Source of the DNA: Paraburkholderia ginsengiterrae
Lineage (GTDB): Bacteria > Pseudomonadota > Gammaproteobacteria > Burkholderiales > Burkholderiaceae
Direction: 5' to 3'
DNA length: 64,000 bases
NCBI RefSeq assembly: GCF_001645125.1
Contig: NZ_LXKA01000298.1
Coordinates: 1-64,000 of the forward strand
The translations under genes were made by a program, and so were the position numbers. Positions 15,586 through 25,877 of the stretch are shown here, piece after piece (the stretch's first letter is position 1; each line of letters opens with the position of its first letter). The notes beneath the pieces were generated by a model that worked only from the letters and a program-made list of their open reading frames with translations, made no database searches and was not told the DNA's origin.

Positions 15586-17982
15586 TTGACTGAGCTTGAA
15601 CAGGGTTTCATTCTGACCCGGCATTGGCGGGACACGCCCGCGGGCACCGAAGTCGATTTCTGGCTGGCAACCGACGGCGGGCCCCGTCACATCCGTCTGC
15701 GCCCTCAGCCTTCAGTGGCGTTCATTCCCGCCGAGCAGCGCGAGCGCGCCGAAACGATCCTGCGCCGCGAAGCACCGCTCGATCTCCGTCCGCTCGAACT
15801 GAGCGACTTTCAGCATCGGCCGGTCATGGGGCTCTACTGCCCGCAATACCGGCAACTAACCGGCTTTGAAAAGCGTCTCAAGCAAGGCGGCGTCGACGTC
15901 TACGAAGCGGACATCTTTCCGCCCGAGCGCTACATGATGGAGCGCTTCATCACCGCACCGGTGTGGTTCGGCGGCGATGGCGGGGGCGCCGGCAGCAGCG
16001 GCCCGCTGCTGAACGGCGACCTCAAGCCGGCCATCGGCTATCGCCCTGCATTGAAGACGGTTTCGCTCGACATCGAAACGAGCGCTCGCGCCGAGCTTTA
16101 CTCGATCGCGCTGGAAGGCTGCGGGCAGCGCCAAGTGTATATGCTGGGGCCGCCTAATGGTGACGGCGGCGACGGCGACGGAGAAGCGGGTGCGCTCGAC
16201 TTCGCGCTCGAATACTGCGAAACCCGCGCCCAGTTGCTCGAAAAGCTGAACCTATGGCTCGCGCGGCACGACCCCGATGCGATCATCGGCTGGAATCTCG
16301 TGCAGTTCGATCTGCGTGTGCTGCAGCAGCACGCCGAACAGTTTCGCGTGCCGCTGCGGCTCGGCCGCGGCGGCGCAGTGATGGACTGGCGCGAACACGG
16401 TATCCACAAGAATCATTTTTTTGCGGGCGCCGCGGGACGCCTGATTATCGACGGCATCGAGGCGCTGCGCTCGGCGACGTGGAGTTTTCCATCGTTCAGT
16501 CTCGAACATGTCGCGCGCTCGGTGTTGGGCGAAGGCAAAGCGATCGACAATCCGTATCAGCGCATGGACGAAATCCAGCGCCGCTTTGACGAGGACAAGC
16601 CCGCGCTCGCGCGGTACAACCTCAAGGACTGCGAACTCGTCACGCGCATCTTCGCGAAGACGGAGTTGCTGCCGTTCCTGCTGGAACGCGCCAGCGTCAC
16701 CGGCCTGCCCGCGGATCGCAGCGGCGGATCGGTGGCGGCATTCACGCATCTGTACATGCCGCGCATGCACCGGCAAGGCTATGTCGCGCCGAATGTCGGC
16801 GATGTGGCCGGCGCCGCGAGTCCCGGCGGCTTCGTGATGGACTCGCGCCCAGGCCTCTACGATTCGGTGCTGGTGCTCGACTACAAGAGCCTGTATCCGT
16901 CGATCATCCGCACGTTTCTGATCGACCCCGTGGGGCTGGTGGAAGGCATGCGAAATCCCGCCGACGAACACTCGGTGCCAGGCTTTCTCGGTGCACGCTT
17001 CTCGCGCACGCGCCATTGTCTGCCGTCGATCGTCGCACAGGTCTGGCAGGGCCGCGAAACGGCGAAACGCGAGCACAACAAGCCACTTTCGCAAGCCCTG
17101 AAGATCATCATGAACGCCTTCTATGGCGTGCTCGGATCGACCGGCTGCCGTTTCTTCGATCCGCGTCTCGCGTCGTCGATCACCATGCGCGGCCATGAAA
17201 TCATGCACGCCACGCGCAGGCTGATTCAGGGCGAAGGCTACGAAGTGATTTACGGCGACACCGATTCGACCTTCGTGTGGCTCAAGCACGCGCACAGCGA
17301 AGAGGACGCGAGCCGCATCGGCCGCGCGCTGGTCGAGCATATCAACGCGTGGTGGCGGCAGAATCTGCAGGAGCGGTTCGGCCTCGACAGCGCGCTCGAA
17401 CTGCAATTCGAGCGGCACTACCGGCGCTTCTTCATGCCGACCATTCGCGGCGCGGAGGAAGGCAGCAAGAAGCGCTATGCGGGCCTCACGGTTTTGCCGG
17501 ACGGCAGCGAAGACATCGTCTACAAAGGACTCGAAACGGTACGCACCGACTGGACGCCGCTCGCGCAGCAATTTCAGCAGGAGCTATACCGGCGCATCTT
17601 CAAGCAGCAGCCGTATCAGGATTACGTGCGCGACTACGTGCGCGACACGCTGGAAGGCAAGCTCGACGAGCAACTCGTGTATCGCAAGCGCCTGCGCCGG
17701 CCGCTCGGCGAATACGAGCGCAACGTGCCGCCCCATGTCAGGGCCGCGCGCGTCGCGGATGAATTCAACCGCAGCCAGGGGCGCCCGCTGCAATACCAGA
17801 ACGGCGGCTGGATCAGCTACGTGATGACGGTAGCCGGACCCGAACCGCTGGAAACGCTGCGCTCGGCCATCGACTACGAACACTATCTGACGCGGCAATT
17901 GCAGCCCGTTGCCGACGCGATCCTGCCGCTGCTGCGCGATGATTTCACGACCTTGATGTCCGGGCAAAGGCAGTTGTTCTGA
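15586..17982 (+). CDS. polB: DNA polymerase II (family B)
   Basis: The 798-residue family B polymerase is close in length to E. coli Pol II (783). The 3'-5' exonuclease Exo I motif DIE lies near residue 162. The polymerase motif DYKSLYPS is near residue 432, the KxxMNxxYG region near residues 505-515, and the metal-binding YGDTDS near residue 556. It acts in damage tolerance and replication restart. The start is TTG at 15586, with AGAGG upstream and direct continuation into the conserved N-terminus. The E. coli gene is SOS-controlled. I did not see a clear LexA box in the short upstream region, but the search by eye is weak. No neighbour forms an operon with it. Confidence 0.93.
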   Translation: MTELEQGFILTRHWRDTPAGTEVDFWLATDGGPRHIRLRPQPSVAFIPAEQRERAETILRREAPLDLRPLELSDFQHRPVMGLYCPQYRQLTGFEKRLKQGGVDVYEADIFPPERYMMERFITAPVWFGGDGGGAGSSGPLLNGDLKPAIGYRPALKTVSLDIETSARAELYSIALEGCGQRQVYMLGPPNGDGGDGDGEAGALDFALEYCETRAQLLEKLNLWLARHDPDAIIGWNLVQFDLRVLQQHAEQFRVPLRLGRGGAVMDWREHGIHKNHFFAGAAGRLIIDGIEALRSATWSFPSFSLEHVARSVLGEGKAIDNPYQRMDEIQRRFDEDKPALARYNLKDCELVTRIFAKTELLPFLLERASVTGLPADRSGGSVAAFTHLYMPRMHRQGYVAPNVGDVAGAASPGGFVMDSRPGLYDSVLVLDYKSLYPSIIRTFLIDPVGLVEGMRNPADEHSVPGFLGARFSRTRHCLPSIVAQVWQGRETAKREHNKPLSQALKIIMNAFYGVLGSTGCRFFDPRLASSITMRGHEIMHATRRLIQGEGYEVIYGDTDSTFVWLKHAHSEEDASRIGRALVEHINAWWRQNLQERFGLDSALELQFERHYRRFFMPTIRGAEEGSKKRYAGLTVLPDGSEDIVYKGLETVRTDWTPLAQQFQQELYRRIFKQQPYQDYVRDYVRDTLEGKLDEQLVYRKRLRRPLGEYERNVPPHVRAARVADEFNRSQGRPLQYQNGGWISYVMTVAGPEPLETLRSAIDYEHYLTRQLQPVADAILPLLRDDFTTLMSGQRQLF

Positions 17983-18338
17983 GTGAGGCCGAATAATTCA
18001 GGCAGCCAAAGTACTTATTAGCGTCGATCCTCCGGGATAACAAATTCGCAGAACGTGTAGTGCAGGCTGACAAATCGCCAACGCGTAAGCCCCACTGGCC
18101 ATTGCAAAAAAATAACTGCCTTGCCCTAAAGAACTGCAGGCTGCCGCCGATATTGCGTAACGAGCGCTTATCGGCAGAATGTTCCACCGGTCAATCTGTC
18201 CGGTGTATGCTGGCCAGTCCGGAAATACGCGCGCTCATCTGCCAGATTCAATGTGATGACACGGTGGCATCTGTCATCAACGCATGGCTGAAATAACGAA
18301 ATGCGGTACTCAAGTCACCTTCGCAGGATGGAGAGATT
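17983..18338. other. Gene-free region upstream of the SBP/c-di-GMP pair
   Basis: This 356-bp stretch is slightly richer in A+T than its neighbours and contains no credible gene. Its only clear structure is the dyad at 18254-18279, listed separately. It should hold the promoter of the binding-protein gene at 18339. Confidence 0.5.
18254..18279. promoter_or_regulatory. Perfect dyad, candidate operator for the SBP/c-di-GMP pair
   Basis: The site is TGATGACA-N10-TGTCATCA, two perfect 8-bp arms whose centre is 72 bp before the GTG start at 18339. The 18-bp centre-to-centre spacing suits a dimeric repressor or activator. The regulator is not identifiable from the window. Confidence 0.5.
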
Positions 18339-19133
18339 GTGATTCGACATGGCCTGGGTGGTCTGCTGCTTGCGCTGAGCTGTCTTGGCAGCGCCATGGC
18401 CGCGGGCCCCGACTGTTCGCGTTCGTATACGCTGGCGTTGCACGATCATGGCCTGCTCTATTCGGCCGACACTGACACCGGGATCGACAAGGACTTCGCC
18501 GAAGAATTGAGCCGCCGCAGCGGTTGCCAGATCAGAGTCAGCCTCATGTCACGGGCTCGAATCTGGAAGCTGATCGAATCCGGCGCACTCGATTTCAGCC
18601 TGTCGGGCATTGCCAACGACGAGCGTAATCAATACGCGGATTTCGCCTGGTATTTCAGCAACAAATACTATTTGCTGGTGCGCAAGGATGCGGGCATCCA
18701 TCGAATGTCCGATTTCGAGCACAACGACCAGTTTCAGCTCGGCGTGATCCGCAGCTTCCGCTACAGCGAATCCGCCAACCGGCTGGTGGACACGCTCTCG
18801 GCCGAAAACCGCGTCAGCCAGGCCGGCGGGCTGGATCCGCTGTATCAGGCGCTGATTCTCCGGCGCATCCAGGGCATGATCATCGAGCCTTTCGATTACC
18901 CTGCGATCGACGAAAAGCGCATCCGCGACGTGACCACCATCGTGGAGTTCGACGACCCCGCGATACCTCACGGTCTCATCATGTCGAAGAAGGCGCTGCC
19001 GCCGGCCGAGCGGGAAAAATGGCGCGCTCTGGTGAACGACATGCGCGCGGACGGCACCGTCCGGCGGATCTTCGAAAAGTATTTCAAACCCGACCTCGCC
19101 GATTCGATGGTCGACTTCCAGACGCCGCCGTGA
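18339..19133 (+). CDS. Periplasmic solute-binding protein, family 3 type
   Basis: The 264-residue protein has a signal peptide (residues 1-21, ending SAMAA) and a single SBP_bac_3 fold. Visible motifs are a fold start at SYTLALHDHGLL, the first-lobe signature GIDKDFAEELSRRSGCQI, the hinge LDFSLSGIANDERNQYADF, and the C-terminal DGTVRRIFEKYF. Such proteins usually bind amino acids, but no transporter genes are nearby. Instead the stop overlaps the start of a CHASE-GGDEF-EAL protein (GTGA), so the protein may act as a periplasmic ligand sensor for that enzyme. The canonical ligand Arg/Asp pattern is not fully evident, so the ligand is unknown. Confidence 0.8.
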   Translation: MIRHGLGGLLLALSCLGSAMAAGPDCSRSYTLALHDHGLLYSADTDTGIDKDFAEELSRRSGCQIRVSLMSRARIWKLIESGALDFSLSGIANDERNQYADFAWYFSNKYYLLVRKDAGIHRMSDFEHNDQFQLGVIRSFRYSESANRLVDTLSAENRVSQAGGLDPLYQALILRRIQGMIIEPFDYPAIDEKRIRDVTTIVEFDDPAIPHGLIMSKKALPPAEREKWRALVNDMRADGTVRRIFEKYFKPDLADSMVDFQTPP

Positions 19134-22100
19134 ACTGGACGCGCCTTGTCCTGCTCCCGCTACTGGTCCTGTCCGCTGCGCTCAGCGTGACGTGGACGCT
19201 TTGGGACCACGAGCGGCAAGCTGCCCGTCATGAGTTGCAGGCCCAGTTCGACTTCGCGCTGGGCGATGCAGTCAGCCGGATCGAGCAGCGCATGGGCACC
19301 TACGAACTCATGCTGCGCGGCGTGCAGAGCCTCTTTGCCGCCAGCGCGGAGATGGACCCGGAGCGCTTTCGCGGCTACGTCGACACGCTCAATGTCGACG
19401 CCAACTTTTCCGGCATCCGGGCCATCGGCGTCGCCGCGTGGGTGCCGGCGGCGCAAACGGACGGCCGCGAAGCCACCCTGCGCCAGCAGGCGTTGCGCGG
19501 CTTCACGTTGCCGCCATCCGTCCCGCACGAGGACCACGCGCTCATCATTGAGCGCGAGCCGCATAACGGCGTCGATCGCCCGGCGTTCGGCTACGACGCG
19601 TGGGCGGACCCGGTACGGCGGCGCGCCATGGAACAGGCGCGCGACTCCGGCATGGCGACCGTGTCCGGCAAGGTCAGCCTGTTGGTGGACAACGAATCCC
19701 GCTCTCGCACGGGGTTCATCATGTACCTGCCGATCTATGCCCGCGGGCAGCCGCAGGATAGCGCCGCCCAGCGCCGCGCGCATCTGGTCGGCTGGGTCTA
19801 CGCCTCGTTCAGCATGCACGACGTGGTCGCCAGCCTGTATGGCGAGCAGTTGCCCGGCCTCACGATCGCCATCTACGACGGCGTGGAGCCGTCGCCCGCG
19901 GCACTCCTGCACAAGACGCCGGAAACGGCCGGGCATCATCAGGCGACGGACATGTCGGCCAATGAATATCTGGTGGTCGGCGGCCACGACTGGACGCTGT
20001 CCATGAGCGCCCAGGACGACTTCAAGGCACGTTTTGGCCGTAACGCCTCGCTGGCGATCGCCGGCACCGGCACGGGTCTCAGCCTGCTGCTGGGGCTGCT
20101 CACCTGGCTGATCATGACGGGCCGCGGCCGCACGATGCGGCTCGCCTCTGCAATGACCCGGGAATTGCGCGAAAGCGAGGAGAAATTCCGCGCGATTGCC
20201 GACTGTACGGTCAACTGGGAAATCTGGTGGGGAACCGACGGCAAGCCACGCTGGATCAATTCGGCGGTGGAGCAGTACATCGGCTACACGGTCGACGAGT
20301 GCATGGCGATGTCCGACTTCAGCGGCACCGTGATCTATCCGGAGGATATTCCGCGCGTTTCACCCGAGTTCAAGAAAGCGCTGAACGGTTTTCGCGGCGA
20401 CGACCTGGAGTTCCGCTGCGTTCGCAAGGACGGCTCCCTCATGTGGCTGTCCGCGTCCTACGTTCCGATCGCCAGTTCGAGGGGCGATTTCATCGGCTTT
20501 CGCACGAGCAGCCGCGACATCACGGAGCGCAAGCACGCCGAGGCCGAACTGCGCATTGCCGCGGTCGCGTTCGATTCGATGGAGCCGATGATGATCACCG
20601 ATGCCGCCGGCAAAATCCTGCGCGTCAATTCGGCGTTCACCGAATGCACCGGCTATACGGCCGAGGAAATCGTGGGCAAGACGCCACGCGTGCTTCAGTC
20701 GGGCCGCCACGACACCGCCTTCTTCAAGGCGATGTGGGAAGCGATCCATCATGCCGGTGGATGGCAAGGTGAAATCTGGGACTGCCGCAAGAACGGCGAA
20801 GTGTATCCGAAGTGGCTCACGATCTCCGCCGTGACGGGCGACGACGGTATCGTCAGCCACTATGTCGGCACCCATCAGGACATTACCGAACGCAAGATCG
20901 CCGAAGAGAAAATCAAGGAACTGGCCTTCTTCGACGCGCTGACGCGCCTGCCCAACCGCACGCTGCTGCTGGATCGGCTGAGGCAGGCCATTACGGCCAG
21001 TGCCCGCAGCGAAGACTGCGGCGCCCTGCTCTTCATCGATCTGGATCACTTCAAGACGCTGAACGACACACTGGGTCACGACAAAGGCGATCTGCTGCTC
21101 AAGCAGGTGGCGCAACGTCTGGCGGACAGCGTGCTCGAGAGCGACACCGTGGCCCGCGTGGGAGGCGACGAGTTCGTCGTGGTGCTGGGGAACCTGCACA
21201 AGGACCGGCAGGAGGCAGCCAATCAAACCGAGGCCATGGGCGAGAAAATCCTCGCCGTCCTCGGCAGTCCGTATCAACTCGGCGAGATCGAGTACCGCAG
21301 CACCGCGAGCATCGGCGCCACGGTGTTCAGGGGGCATCAGGCCTCGATCGACGAACTCCTGAAACAGGCCGACCTCGCCATGTACAAGTCCAAGGAACGC
21401 GGACGCAACGCGGTGCGTTTCTTCGATCCGGACATGCAGACCGTCGTGGTGGAGCGGGCCGCGCTCGAAGCGGGATTGCGCAACGCCATCGAGGAAAATC
21501 AGTTCCTGCTCCATTACCAGGCACAGATCGAACACAACCGCATCACGGGCGCCGAAGCCCTGGTGCGCTGGCAGCATCCTACGCGCGGCATCGTGCCGCC
21601 CGCCGAATTCATTCCGCTGGCGGAGGAAACTGGGCTGATCCTCGCGCTGGGCAGTTGGGTTCTCGAAACCGCCTGTGCGCAACTGGCGCGCTGGGCCAGG
21701 CGGCCGGAAACGGCGCATCTTTCCATTGCGGTCAATGTCAGCGCCCAGCAGTTCGGCGAACCCGACTTTGTCAACAAGATCTTCGCCATTCTCAGCCGCA
21801 CGGGCGCAAGGCCCGACCGGCTGAAGCTGGAGTTGACGGAAAGCGTGCTGGTCGACAACGTGCAGGACATCATCCAGAAGATGAGCGCGCTCAAGGCCAA
21901 GGGCATCGTCTTTTCGCTCGACGACTTTGGCATTGGGTATTCGTCGTTGTCCTATCTGAAACGCCTGCCACTGGATCAACTGAAAATCGACCGCTCTTTC
22001 GTGCGCGACGTGCTGGTCGATCTCAACGACGCCGTGATCGCAAGGACCATTGTGGCGCTGGCGCGCAGCCTCGGCCTGGGTGTCATCGCCGAAGGCGTCG

Positions 22101-22240
22101 AGACCGAGGCTCAGCGCGACTTCCTCGCTGCCGCGGGATGCTACGCGTATCAGGGTTTCTATTTCTGCCGCCCGCTTCCCATCGAGGGTTTTGAAGCGAT
22201 GCTGAGCAGGCTTGAAACGCGTCAGTGCGTGGAAGAGTAA
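19130..22240 (+). CDS. CHASE-PAS-PAS-GGDEF-EAL membrane cyclic-di-GMP enzyme
   Basis: The protein has about 1036 residues. TM1 is near 4-22 and a periplasmic CHASE sensor spans about 40-280 (RIEQRMGTYELMLRGVQSLFAAS). TM2 is near 305-330, PAS domains lie near 345-465 and 470-590, GGDEF near 600-760 with an intact GGDEF motif at about 678, and EAL from about 780 with an intact EAL motif at about 808. Both catalytic signatures look complete, so synthesis and hydrolysis of c-di-GMP are possible. The inhibitory RxxD site is not present (LESD at that position). The GTG start overlaps the binding-protein stop by 4 nt, indicating co-translation. Confidence 0.9.
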   Translation: MNWTRLVLLPLLVLSAALSVTWTLWDHERQAARHELQAQFDFALGDAVSRIEQRMGTYELMLRGVQSLFAASAEMDPERFRGYVDTLNVDANFSGIRAIGVAAWVPAAQTDGREATLRQQALRGFTLPPSVPHEDHALIIEREPHNGVDRPAFGYDAWADPVRRRAMEQARDSGMATVSGKVSLLVDNESRSRTGFIMYLPIYARGQPQDSAAQRRAHLVGWVYASFSMHDVVASLYGEQLPGLTIAIYDGVEPSPAALLHKTPETAGHHQATDMSANEYLVVGGHDWTLSMSAQDDFKARFGRNASLAIAGTGTGLSLLLGLLTWLIMTGRGRTMRLASAMTRELRESEEKFRAIADCTVNWEIWWGTDGKPRWINSAVEQYIGYTVDECMAMSDFSGTVIYPEDIPRVSPEFKKALNGFRGDDLEFRCVRKDGSLMWLSASYVPIASSRGDFIGFRTSSRDITERKHAEAELRIAAVAFDSMEPMMITDAAGKILRVNSAFTECTGYTAEEIVGKTPRVLQSGRHDTAFFKAMWEAIHHAGGWQGEIWDCRKNGEVYPKWLTISAVTGDDGIVSHYVGTHQDITERKIAEEKIKELAFFDALTRLPNRTLLLDRLRQAITASARSEDCGALLFIDLDHFKTLNDTLGHDKGDLLLKQVAQRLADSVLESDTVARVGGDEFVVVLGNLHKDRQEAANQTEAMGEKILAVLGSPYQLGEIEYRSTASIGATVFRGHQASIDELLKQADLAMYKSKERGRNAVRFFDPDMQTVVVERAALEAGLRNAIEENQFLLHYQAQIEHNRITGAEALVRWQHPTRGIVPPAEFIPLAEETGLILALGSWVLETACAQLARWARRPETAHLSIAVNVSAQQFGEPDFVNKIFAILSRTGARPDRLKLELTESVLVDNVQDIIQKMSALKAKGIVFSLDDFGIGYSSLSYLKRLPLDQLKIDRSFVRDVLVDLNDAVIARTIVALARSLGLGVIAEGVETEAQRDFLAAAGCYAYQGFYFCRPLPIEGFEAMLSRLETRQCVEE

Positions 22241-22293
22241 CTGCCCCGCGTCATTGCCGCGTTCGCGGTTCGTTGGGCGGCCCGGCGGCCTAA

Positions 22294-23217
22294 TTATCGG
22301 CTCGCAGGCTTCTCTGCGGGAAGTGCCAGCGCCTCGCCCAGTTTCTCCAACAGAAAATCAGCAAAAGCCGCGACCGCGGGCGGCACCGGCGGCCGGCTCG
22401 TGTAGACGAGCTGCAGGCCGAGTCCGGCGCTCGATCGCCGATAGGCCGGCAGCAAATGGATCAACCTCCCTTGCGCGATGATGGCCTCAACGATCAGCTG
22501 CGGCAACAGCGCAATACCGAGCCCCGCGACACACGCCTGCGTCAGCACGCGCATATCGTTGACCGCAAACCGGCTATTGATCGACACTTCCTGAGTACCG
22601 CGCGGCCCCTGCAGACGCCACGTGTTGCGGCCCTGGCGAGTGGAAATGGTGAGGCAGTCGTGGTCGGCCAGTTCGCGCAGCGTGCGTGGAGAAGAACGCC
22701 GCGCCAGATAGGCGGGACTCGCCGCGAGGATCATTGCACTCGGCGCGAGCCGGCGTACTCTAAAACCGCTACTGGTCTCGACACCCATGCGCAAGGCCAG
22801 GTCGATACGCTCGGCGATCAGATCGGACGGCAAATCGTCGAGCAGGAAGTCGACGCTAACCTGCGGATAGCGCGCGTAGAACTCGGCCAGCCATTCCATG
22901 CGGAAGAATTCGAACAGGCCGGCCATTGCGGTGACGCGAACCGAGCCGGACGGTGCCTGCTTGTCCGCATGGAGCCGCCCGATCTCGAGGATCTGGTCAA
23001 GCGCCGGCGCATAGCGCTCGAACAGCACCTCCCCTTCCGTGCTCAGCGCGAGTTTGCGTGTAGAGCGATGCAGCAGACGTGTGCCAAGCTGCACTTCGAG
23101 TTGATCGATGCGCCGGCTCAGTGTATTCGCCGGCATATGCAGGCGCCGTGCCGCCTCGGAGAAGCTGCCGGCGCGCACGACCTGCACGAACATCGCGAGA
23201 TCATTCAGATCGAGCAT
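22294..23217 (-). CDS. LysR-family regulator (divergent from cytochrome b561 and YceI)
   Basis: The 307-residue protein has a winged helix-turn-helix in residues 1-60 (DLAMFVQVVRAGSFSEAARRL, recognition helix NTLSRRIDQLE) and a type-2 periplasmic-binding-like effector domain from about residue 90. It belongs to the AaeR/DhcR-like branch, whose second helix reads HMPANTLSRRI. It faces the cytochrome b561-yceI-yceI-azoR-nmrA genes across a 216-bp gap and probably controls them. A GGATT-N5-AATCC dyad lies 18 bp before its own start. The effector is unknown. Confidence 0.85.
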   Translation of the reverse strand: MLDLNDLAMFVQVVRAGSFSEAARRLHMPANTLSRRIDQLEVQLGTRLLHRSTRKLALSTEGEVLFERYAPALDQILEIGRLHADKQAPSGSVRVTAMAGLFEFFRMEWLAEFYARYPQVSVDFLLDDLPSDLIAERIDLALRMGVETSSGFRVRRLAPSAMILAASPAYLARRSSPRTLRELADHDCLTISTRQGRNTWRLQGPRGTQEVSINSRFAVNDMRVLTQACVAGLGIALLPQLIVEAIIAQGRLIHLLPAYRRSSAGLGLQLVYTSRPPVPPAVAAFADFLLEKLGEALALPAEKPASR

Positions 23218-23234
23218 TGGATTCCTCCAAAAAT

Positions 23235-23249
23235 GGATTAATCAAATCC
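23235..23249. promoter_or_regulatory. Candidate LysR-type operator
   Basis: GGATT-N5-AATCC is a 15-bp interrupted dyad with the size of a LysR T-N11-A box. It lies 18 bp upstream of the LysR start and within the divergent gap to cytochrome b561. Autoregulation is the likely role. Confidence 0.4.
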
Positions 23250-23433
23250 TATTCTACCATCTAGTGCAAAACGCCTTACATCCCCATACTTCAGGTGTCG
23301 CACAGTAGGCATCTGTTTCCAGACTGCCGGCAGGCCAGGTCGAATTGCGATCGAGCTCGCCGCCGCACGCCATCAAGGTGTACTGATCGCCCGGCCGACC
23401 GCGACCCCGACCTTTTGTCAATTTGAGGAACAC

Positions 23434-23994
23434 ATGGCTTCGAATTCCGTGCCGGTCACGCCGACCGGCTACACGCGGACCGCGATAGCGCTGCACTGGC
23501 TTATCGCACTGCTAATCATCTGCGGCTTCGCACTCGGCTGGGTGATGACCAGCATCCCTGGCTTCACGCCGACGAAGCTCAGGTACTTCTCATGGCACAA
23601 GTGGATCGGCGTCACGGTGTTCGCGCTCGCCATCGTGCGGGTGTTGTGGCGCGCAACCCACATGCCGCCGCCCTTGCCGGCCGACTTGCCGCCGCTGCAG
23701 CGCTTCGGCGCACACGCGGTGCACGTCCTGCTGTATGTGCTGATGCTCGCGATTCCCATGACCGGCTACCTCTACAGCTCGGCGTCGAACATCCCGGTCG
23801 TGTACCTCGGCGTCGTGCCGCTGCCGCGTCTGATCGATCCCGATCCCGTGTTGAAGGAAGCCTTCAAGACACTTCATGTGAGTCTGAATTTCGTTCTGCT
23901 TTCCCTTGTCGTGCTGCACCTGCTCGCGGTGGTCAAGCATCAGGTGCTCGACCGCGACGGCCTGCTGTCACGCATGCTCCCCTTTTCCAGATGA
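23434..23994 (+). CDS. Cytochrome b561 family protein
   Basis: The 186-residue protein has four membrane helices (about residues 14-34, 50-70, 92-112 and 150-170). Candidate heme-ligating histidines are HWLIAL (His 21), HKWIG (His 52) and two late ones (LHVSLNF and LHLLAV). It probably passes electrons between the quinone pool and a periplasmic partner. Cytochrome b561 genes often sit beside yceI, as here. GAGG precedes the ATG. The stop is followed 8 nt later by the first YceI gene. Confidence 0.88.
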   Translation: MASNSVPVTPTGYTRTAIALHWLIALLIICGFALGWVMTSIPGFTPTKLRYFSWHKWIGVTVFALAIVRVLWRATHMPPPLPADLPPLQRFGAHAVHVLLYVLMLAIPMTGYLYSSASNIPVVYLGVVPLPRLIDPDPVLKEAFKTLHVSLNFVLLSLVVLHLLAVVKHQVLDRDGLLSRMLPFSR

Positions 23995-24002
23995 AGGACC
24001 CA

Positions 24003-24563
24003 ATGAAAAAGTCATTCTCCCGCTTCATGGCGGCAACGCTCGTGGCCGCCTCGCTCGTCGCGTCGGGCGCGGCGCTGGCCGACGCCGACCTGTCGAAGAG
24101 CAAAGTGTCCGCGATCTCGAAGCAGATGAACGTGCCGACCGAGGGCGTGTTCAAGAAGTTCGCGGCGCAGATCAAGTTCGACCCGGCGAATGCCACGCAA
24201 GGCAGCGCGCAGGTGTCGATCGACATCGCCAGCTTCGACCTCGGCGACAAGATGTACAACGACCAGGTGGCCGGCAAGGACTGGTTCGACGCCAAGACGT
24301 ATCCGCAGGCGACCTTTGTGTCGTCGGCGATCGCGCCCGCCGGCGGCAACAAGTACAACGTGACCGGCAAGCTGACGATCAAGGGCCGTGCCGAGACCAT
24401 CACGGTACCGGTCACGATTGCGCAGAGCGGCGCGACGCAAACCTTCGACGGCGTGCTGCCGGTCAAGCGCTCTGCGTTCAACGTCGGCACCGGCGAGTGG
24501 AAGGATACGTCGATCGTCGCAGACGACGTGCAGATCAAGTTTCATATCGTTGCCAACAAGTAA
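24003..24563 (+). CDS. yceI: YceI-family periplasmic lipid-binding protein, type A
   Basis: The 186-residue exported protein has a signal peptide (residues 1-26, ending ALADA) and a lipocalin-like YceI barrel containing FDPANATQGSAQVSIDIASFDLG, KTYPQATFVSS and LTIKGRAETITVPVTI. YceI proteins bind long isoprenoids or quinone-like lipids in the periplasm. This type begins its barrel with SKVSAISKQMNVPTEGVFKKF and ends in IKFHIVANK. It is much closer to the protein at 55114 than to its immediate neighbour. ATG at 24003 is preferred over one at 23991 that overlaps the cytochrome stop. Confidence 0.88.
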   Translation: MKKSFSRFMAATLVAASLVASGAALADADLSKSKVSAISKQMNVPTEGVFKKFAAQIKFDPANATQGSAQVSIDIASFDLGDKMYNDQVAGKDWFDAKTYPQATFVSSAIAPAGGNKYNVTGKLTIKGRAETITVPVTIAQSGATQTFDGVLPVKRSAFNVGTGEWKDTSIVADDVQIKFHIVANK

Positions 24564-24631
24564 GCGCGGCGGCGTTGCATCAACCGATACCGCGCACGGG
24601 CGCGGCAACTTAACGTTTCAAGGAGTTTGAA

Positions 24632-25210
24632 TTGAAGAAGCATCTGATGATCGCGGCGGGCGCACTCGCCGCCACCCTGTCGATTTCGGCATTCGCCGGC
24701 GTGACGACGTACCAGTTCGATCCGGACCACACCTACCCGAGCTTCGAGGCCGACCACATCGGCGGCCTGTCGGTCTGGCGCGGCAAGTTCAACAAATCGC
24801 AGGGCACGGTGACGCTCGACGCCGCGGCAAAGACCGGCACCGTTGACGTGACGACCACTATTGCGTCGGTCAACACGGGTAGCCCGAAGCTCGACCAGAT
24901 GCTGCAGACGGATCAGTTCTTCGACGCGACCAAGTTCCCGGACGCGACCTACAAGGGCACGATCAAGTTCAAAGGCGACAAGCCGGACTCGGTGGTCGGC
25001 ACCCTGACCATGCACGGCGTGACCAAGCCGCTGACGCTGACCATCGACTCGTTCAAGTGCATGCCGCATCCGATGCTCAAGCGTGAAGTCTGTGGCGTGG
25101 ACGCGGTGGGCGAATTCGATCGCAGCGATTTCGGCGTCGACTTTGGCAAGACATACGGCTTCGGCATGAAGACCAAGCTGCTCATCTCGGCCGAAGCACT
25201 CAAGCAGTAA
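24632..25210 (+). CDS. yceI: YceI-family periplasmic protein, type B
   Basis: The 192-residue exported protein has a signal peptide (residues 1-22) and a complete YceI domain starting with the classic [27 protein letters not shown]. It has the [15 protein letters not shown] strand and two cysteines ([15 protein letters not shown]) that may form a disulphide. The start is TTG at 24632 with AGGAG eight bases before. The TTG start, the length of 192 and the motif order are all repeated in the protein at 55736, so the A-B pair was duplicated as a unit. Confidence 0.9.
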   Translation: MKKHLMIAAGALAATLSISAFAGVTTYQFDPDHTYPSFEADHIGGLSVWRGKFNKSQGTVTLDAAAKTGTVDVTTTIASVNTGSPKLDQMLQTDQFFDATKFPDATYKGTIKFKGDKPDSVVGTLTMHGVTKPLTLTIDSFKCMPHPMLKREVCGVDAVGEFDRSDFGVDFGKTYGFGMKTKLLISAEALKQ

Positions 25211-25231
25211 TTCCCTCCGGAGATCAGTCTC

Positions 25232-25837
25232 ATGAAACTCTTACACATTGATTCCAGCATCCTCGGGCAGGGTTCTGTCAGCCGTGATCTGTCGGCGGAT
25301 GTCGTCGCGACCTTCAAGGCTCGCCATCCCGACCTGACGGTCACGCGTCTCGATCTCGCCGCCACGCCGATCGGCCATCTGACGGCTGCTCACCTCGCGG
25401 CCGCGCAAGGCGCTCCCGTCGACGATGCGTTGAAGGCCGACGTTGCGCTGGGCCAGCTCGCGCTCGACGACTTCCTCGCCGCCGATATCGTGGTCCTCGG
25501 CGCGCCGATGTACAACCTTGGCGTGCCCTCCCAACTGAAGGCCTGGATCGACCGCATCTCCGTTGCCGGAAAGACGTTCCGCTACGGCGAGCATGGCCCG
25601 GTCGGACTGTGCGGCGGCAAGAAGCTGGTCATTTCTTCGTCGCGTGGTGGCGTCTACAGCGGGGCCTCGCCGGTCGCCGCCTACGATCATCAGGAAACCT
25701 ATCTGAAAGCGGCCTTCGGCTTCCTGGGCATCACGGATATCACCTTTATTCGCGCGGAAGGCGTGGCGATGGGCGAAGAGGCACGCAGTGATGCTTTGGC
25801 CTCGGCAAAGAAGGAGACCGCCGCGCTTGCCGCATGA
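25232..25837 (+). CDS. azoR: FMN-dependent NADH:quinone oxidoreductase / azoreductase
   Basis: The 201-residue flavodoxin-like protein begins [21 protein letters not shown], the FMN phosphate-binding start of AzoR. It also has [20 protein letters not shown] near residues 90-109 and SSRGGVYS near 141-148. It reduces quinones and azo compounds with NADH and protects against thiol and electrophile stress. It starts 21 nt after the YceI stop with CCGGAG upstream and is probably in the same operon. Confidence 0.9.
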   Translation: MKLLHIDSSILGQGSVSRDLSADVVATFKARHPDLTVTRLDLAATPIGHLTAAHLAAAQGAPVDDALKADVALGQLALDDFLAADIVVLGAPMYNLGVPSQLKAWIDRISVAGKTFRYGEHGPVGLCGGKKLVISSSRGGVYSGASPVAAYDHQETYLKAAFGFLGITDITFIRAEGVAMGEEARSDALASAKKETAALAA

Positions 25838-25877
25838 GGTCGCATTGTTCCAACACGATATCCGCTAGAGAACTACC

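Noticed and set aside
16252-17571. Minus-strand open frame inside polB
   Set aside because: Shadow of the polymerase gene; composition and lack of motifs fit antisense of high-GC coding DNA. The same applies to 20360-21979, 30304-32103 and 46564-47811.
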